Origin: Trichopria drosophilae
Taxonomy: Eukaryota > Arthropoda > Insecta > Hymenoptera > Diapriidae
Length of the DNA: 64,000 nt
NCBI GenBank assembly: GCA_030407085.1
Contig: CM059587.1
Span: 81,233,001 to 81,297,000 of the forward strand
Reading direction: 5' to 3'
The translations under genes were made by a program, and so were the position numbers. The notes below the pieces were generated by a model that searched no databases, was not told the DNA's origin, and was given only the letters and a program-made list of their open reading frames with translations. Positions 60,123 through 64,000 of the stretch are shown here, in pieces. Position 1 is the stretch's first letter, and each line of letters starts with the position of its first letter.

Positions 60123-61118
60123 TTATTACACGGGTCTACAAAAAGGGTTCTTGGATGTTGTTGGGAAGCTGCGGGTACTTTCCGATATAATTGTATGCGT
60201 AGAATCAGAACCCGAAATCAGAATTGGTCCATCATGTCAGGATTTTGAGATATTTGAGGTTATGTACTCAAAAAATGCATTATTTTTCTACATTTGAGGT
60301 TAGGTACAAGATGCAACAATTTTTGTTGAGCTTCTGCACTATTTGCATCTTTTAGTACTACCTTTACTCTTCAAAATGAGGTTTTATTCGATCACTTACG
60401 ATTTTTTCTTACAAATTTACGGTCATTTTGAAATTACGAGATATATCCCATTAATGTCATGAGCATTTGCTCTAAACACTTTGAGACAGATATTTTTTAC
60501 TGGTATCTTTGTTTGAAAACTTGTACTAGTGATAATTGGCCTTGACAAATACGAATTTGAAGTTAAGTTGACTTTAAAATTTTTTAATTCAAAACGGCGG
60601 ATTCAAAATGGCTAAATAAACAATTAAATATAAAAAAATTATGAAAAGAAAAATCCGTCACAACATTAAAACTTGTTTTTAGTTCTAAATATCCATATTT
60701 TATATAATTGTTTACATTTAAATAGGTTTCATGACATTGAACTCATGAATTTGACCTTGAGCTTGTTCTTCGAAGGCATTTCAAGGTTAATTTGTTTACA
60801 TGTATATCGTAATTTCAAATTGGTGTATCTTGGTGAAGAAAAGTCGTAATGGAATTCTGTGCCTCCCATTTTAAAGAAAAAGAGTAGTACCATATGATCC
60901 AACGAAAGGAAAAGCTCCTAAAAATGTTGTGTCTTCTATACATAACCTCAAAAATAGCAAAAAAAGCGCGTTTTTTTCGAGTACATAACCTCAAATATCT
61001 AAAAATCTTGACGTAGTGAGCCACTTTTAACTTCGGGTTCGGATTCTACTTATAAAATTACGTCGTAAATGAACGTCGAATGCTTCCCAGCAACAAAACC
61101 TTGTTGACCTGTGTTATT
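60123..61118. repeat. About 1-kb foldback repeat
   Basis: The left arm (ACACGGGTCTACAAAAAGG, GTTGTTGGGAAGC, GTAGAATCAGAACCCGAA, GAGATATTTGAGGTTATGTA) is mirrored by the right arm (TACATAACCTCAAATATCT, TTCGGGTTCGGATTCTAC, GCTTCCCAGCAAC, CTTGTTGACCTGTGT). The arms are about 190 bases, separated by about 630 bases of AT-rich sequence. Confidence 0.7.
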
Positions 61119-61289
61119 TAACGGGCGCAATCGACTTTTTTTAAAACAATTTTTGACATGGAATAATTTGCGAGACTTGCAGGTCGTAGATGGCGCCATA
61201 CTTGACATTTGTGCAGGAAATGCAGGAACCTTCACCAAGTACAGCAGCGGTATTAAATATTTTTCCCGAACATATTATATATTTCAGTA

Positions 61290-61505
61290 TTTTTTTTCAA
61301 AAAAAGGGGAACACCTCAAAAGTCCGAAACATTGAAAAATTAACATTTAAAAAGCCGACACTCAAAAAGGATGACTGTCAAAGCCAATGAGTCATAAAGC
61401 TGTAATGTTCATGAAAACAACAATGTCAGTTTTTTAAATGTCGATTTTCAATGTTTCGAATTTTTTACATTCGGGTTTTGAGGTGTTCCCAAAAAAAGTT
61501 CTCTG
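61290..61505. repeat. 215-bp inverted repeat
   Basis: GGGGAACACCTCAAAAGTCCGA and ACATTGAAAA on the left are mirrored by TTTTCAATGT and GGTTTTGAGGTGTTCCC on the right. The left arm holds a GTCCGAAACATTG block that recalls the 3' half of the hammerhead-like motif at 16919, without its 5' half. Confidence 0.6.
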
Positions 61506-63479
61506 GTATTTTGTCTTATTTGATCTTATTCTACCATCTTGACTTCAGAAAAATATGATCCCTTCTTAAAACATCAGCAAATTCCTCATTTAGTCAGATA
61601 CGAAATAAAAAATGCATCGAAACAAAAAATCTTTTAAAAAAAAGATGTCTGGAATCTTACAGCCGGGAGATACCTAAGAAAATGGAGGCAGGGTAAGAGG
61701 AACTCAGGTGGATGACTGGGTCAGTGTGACGCCAGGCGATAAACCTGTTGTTATATCTCTCGCCTGTTGCGATCGGTGATAAGCGAGTGTATGTAACTTG
61801 CAATCTTGCAAGAAAACCCACTCGTTGTTACCTCATTTTCGATACTTTTATACACATACATCAAAATGCTACTAGACGCGACTAAAATGTTAGTCGTCCT
61901 TAATACCGACGCATCCAACGATATTTAACTCACGAATAACTATGAAATATTGCTCATTAGTATCATCTACAAAAAATTGAATTTTGACAAAAAAATGTTG
62001 ACATGTTCAATCCCATGTTCTTTTGTATTCACCTCCCGTTGCGTCGAAATTCCATTTCGTAATTTTAATTTAAAATCGACTTTTTTTACTAGTCTACACA
62101 ACATCCCAAGATTGCGCAACAATCGACTAGCATCCTTTTTTTATCCTCGGATTTCGTTATTAGAATAACCGATAAAATCGACCATGAAAAAGCGCATCTC
62201 GTTTCGCAATTTAAGAAGTCTGAAATCTCTACATTTCTATCGCGCGTAAAAATCCTACAATCTAAGAGTGTCAACATGACGTCACGGAATTACTTGCAGA
62301 GATAAAACATTACAGCTTCGATTTCTTTGTAAGCTTCACCAATGTTTTGTGACGATATATTTAACGGATAAGAAAAATTGAAAGTGTGCGAACGAGTATG
62401 CAAATACTAATTTTTTTTTTTAATTTTCTTTCATCTGGTATGCGATTAATTAAACTCGAAATACACGACAAACAAAATGCAATGCAAACATACTACAAAT
62501 AATTTAATCAATATTTTAATAAAATATCGTTATTAAACAATTAGTGATTATTGAAATTAATGCTTGCTGGGTAATGAAAACGATTAAACGAACAAAATCC
62601 CTCTGCTGGCGTCCAATACCATTTCGTTGCATTACTAAGTTTGCTGACTTAGAAATTCCTTACACACTTTATTACGAAAAAATGACATAGTTAAAATTCT
62701 TGGGTAAATATTATTTGTGGCTTTTCTAAAAAGTTACAGCATTTTTTATTGCAATTGATAAACTCTTACTAATTCACTCCTAAACCGTCCTTAAAACCTA
62801 CTAAACGTTGTTTACACTTGCGAAAACGTTGATAACAAAGCTAATACAAGTTTTAGATAATATTTACAATTTTACTACTTTTTTAAAATTTGTTATGTGT
62901 TAAAAAAATTCTTAAGTAATTTTTTCACTTTTTTTGTAATTTTATTTCATTATTAACCATTTGCATTTAATTACTTTGGCATTTGTATTATTTTAGTTAA
63001 GAGAAACTATATTATCAATAGAATTATTTGATTATAAAACATCACGTTGCCAAATAAATTTATTGTAATCTTTTATAAAACTAAGAAATTAGCAGAAATG
63101 TAGAAATCAATGCTAGTCGGTGTATTTTTAGATTAGAATATTTTAAAGGAATTGTTTTGAATTAATGTAGCAACGCATTGTAGCTAATTGTTACGACTTG
63201 TTTCCAAATGATAAAGACTCATTATTACGGTTATTATCATATAATACCCCACTTAGAAACTGTCGCACTTCGATAAACATGTTTCAATGTGTCATTTTCA
63301 CACCCAGTAAATTAAAGCACTGGAAAATAATTCTTATTTCATTATTCATCCCATTTCTAAACAAAAATTTAATAATAACATTTTTTAACTGAAAAAATCA
63401 TGTATTAGATGTGTAATTTTAAAAAAGTACCTATTTAGTAACCAAATTTTACTAACGCTTTAATATTAAGGGGGTTCTA
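61506..63479. other. No gene seen
   Basis: AT-rich sequence with one more balanced patch at 61650-61800 (CCGGGAGATACC, GTGTGACGCCAGGCGAT). No exon with the expected FERM F1 sequence was found in it. Confidence 0.45.
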
Positions 63480-63828
63480 GAGTACTCAGCTGATAACGTA
63501 GGAATTTTCACTAAAAACCGTATATAAAAAATGTCTAAATTGATTTTTCAAAATTCGGGCTTTGTACGAGCGATTTTAATTACTACAGTTTGTATCATAG
63601 AAAATACCAAAGAAATTAATTGAGAACTGACTTAGAATTATCGGAAATAAGATTTTTATATATTTCCGAAAATTCTCAGTCAGTTTTCAATTAATTTCTT
63701 TGGAATTTTCTAGGAAACGGTCTATAGTAGTTGGAATTGCCTTTACAGAATACGAATTTTGAAAATATTATTCAGTCATCTTTAATTTACGTTTTTTTTT
63801 TAATTTACGTTACCGGGGGACCACTTTA
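63480..63828. repeat. About 350-bp palindrome
   Basis: The arms meet near 63658. AAATTCGGGCTTTGTACG and CAAAGAAATTAATTGAGAACTGAC on the left are mirrored by GTCAGTTTTCAATTAATTTCTTTGG and ACAGAATACGAATTTTGAAA on the right. Related, diverged sequence lies at 41630-41960. Confidence 0.75.
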
Positions 63829-64000
63829 AAATCTCCTTAACTGGTTTCGATTGGTAGTTTTTAACTAATTTAAAATTATAGTCTATGTATGTCGTAATTA
63901 AATAAAAATTTCATAGGATCAAATTTGAGTTTATCCAAAATTATCAACTAAAAAATGAAAAATTAGTCACTGGTTTAATAGTGATAATTTTTATTACGAT

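Noticed and set aside
1..64000. tRNA, rRNA or other standard RNA genes
   Set aside because: No cloverleaf with A- and B-box, and no rRNA-like conserved block, was recognised by eye on either strand.

Overview
The window is strongly AT-rich eukaryotic DNA with spliced genes, short exons and dense interspersed repeats. The one gene that can be named is an insect-type moesin (ERM family). Together with degenerate TTAGG/CCTAA-rich patches and many piggyBac-type miniature elements flanked by TTAA, this points to an insect, plausibly a hymenopteran. The order is an inference; 'insect' is much safer than the order.

Layout. Near the left edge, on the plus strand, a two-exon gene (1402-1978) encodes a 139-residue secreted protein with four cysteines and a degenerate Kazal-like pattern. 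From about 2.4 to 9 kb there are repeats: a 129-bp GC-rich palindrome, a 2.3-kb foldback element and an LTR-like block with a 105-bp direct repeat. From about 10.2 to 50.6 kb, on the minus strand, lies most of the moesin gene. It has a probable long 3' UTR (about 10.24-12.58 kb) and seven certain coding exons (12582-12746, 22113-22320, 22395-22570, 23013-23255, 23332-23661, 30218-30490, 36527-36649). An eighth, phase-compatible exon (50472-50585) encodes 38 very charged residues and is only a candidate. The certain exons give about 505 residues, from the end of FERM lobe F1 through the coiled coil to the actin-binding tail. The start codon and roughly the first 70 residues were not found and probably lie beyond 64000.

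The moesin introns are filled with foldback and MITE-like elements, a 3-kb degenerate minisatellite (18.66-21.68 kb), TTAGG-like palindromes (24.0-26.2 kb) and a 5.3-kb palindrome (30.95-36.27 kb). That palindrome shows an occupied TTAA site in one arm and the empty site in the other. Two palindromes at 15.4-17.2 kb carry a motif matching a hammerhead ribozyme core, like those described in Penelope-like retroelements. To the right of 50.6 kb only repeats and unassigned intronic or intergenic sequence are visible.

Moesin links cortical actin to the plasma membrane and is switched by phosphoinositide binding and phosphorylation of a C-terminal threonine; both the FERM lobes F2/F3 and that threonine are visible here. 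The two genes show no functional connection.
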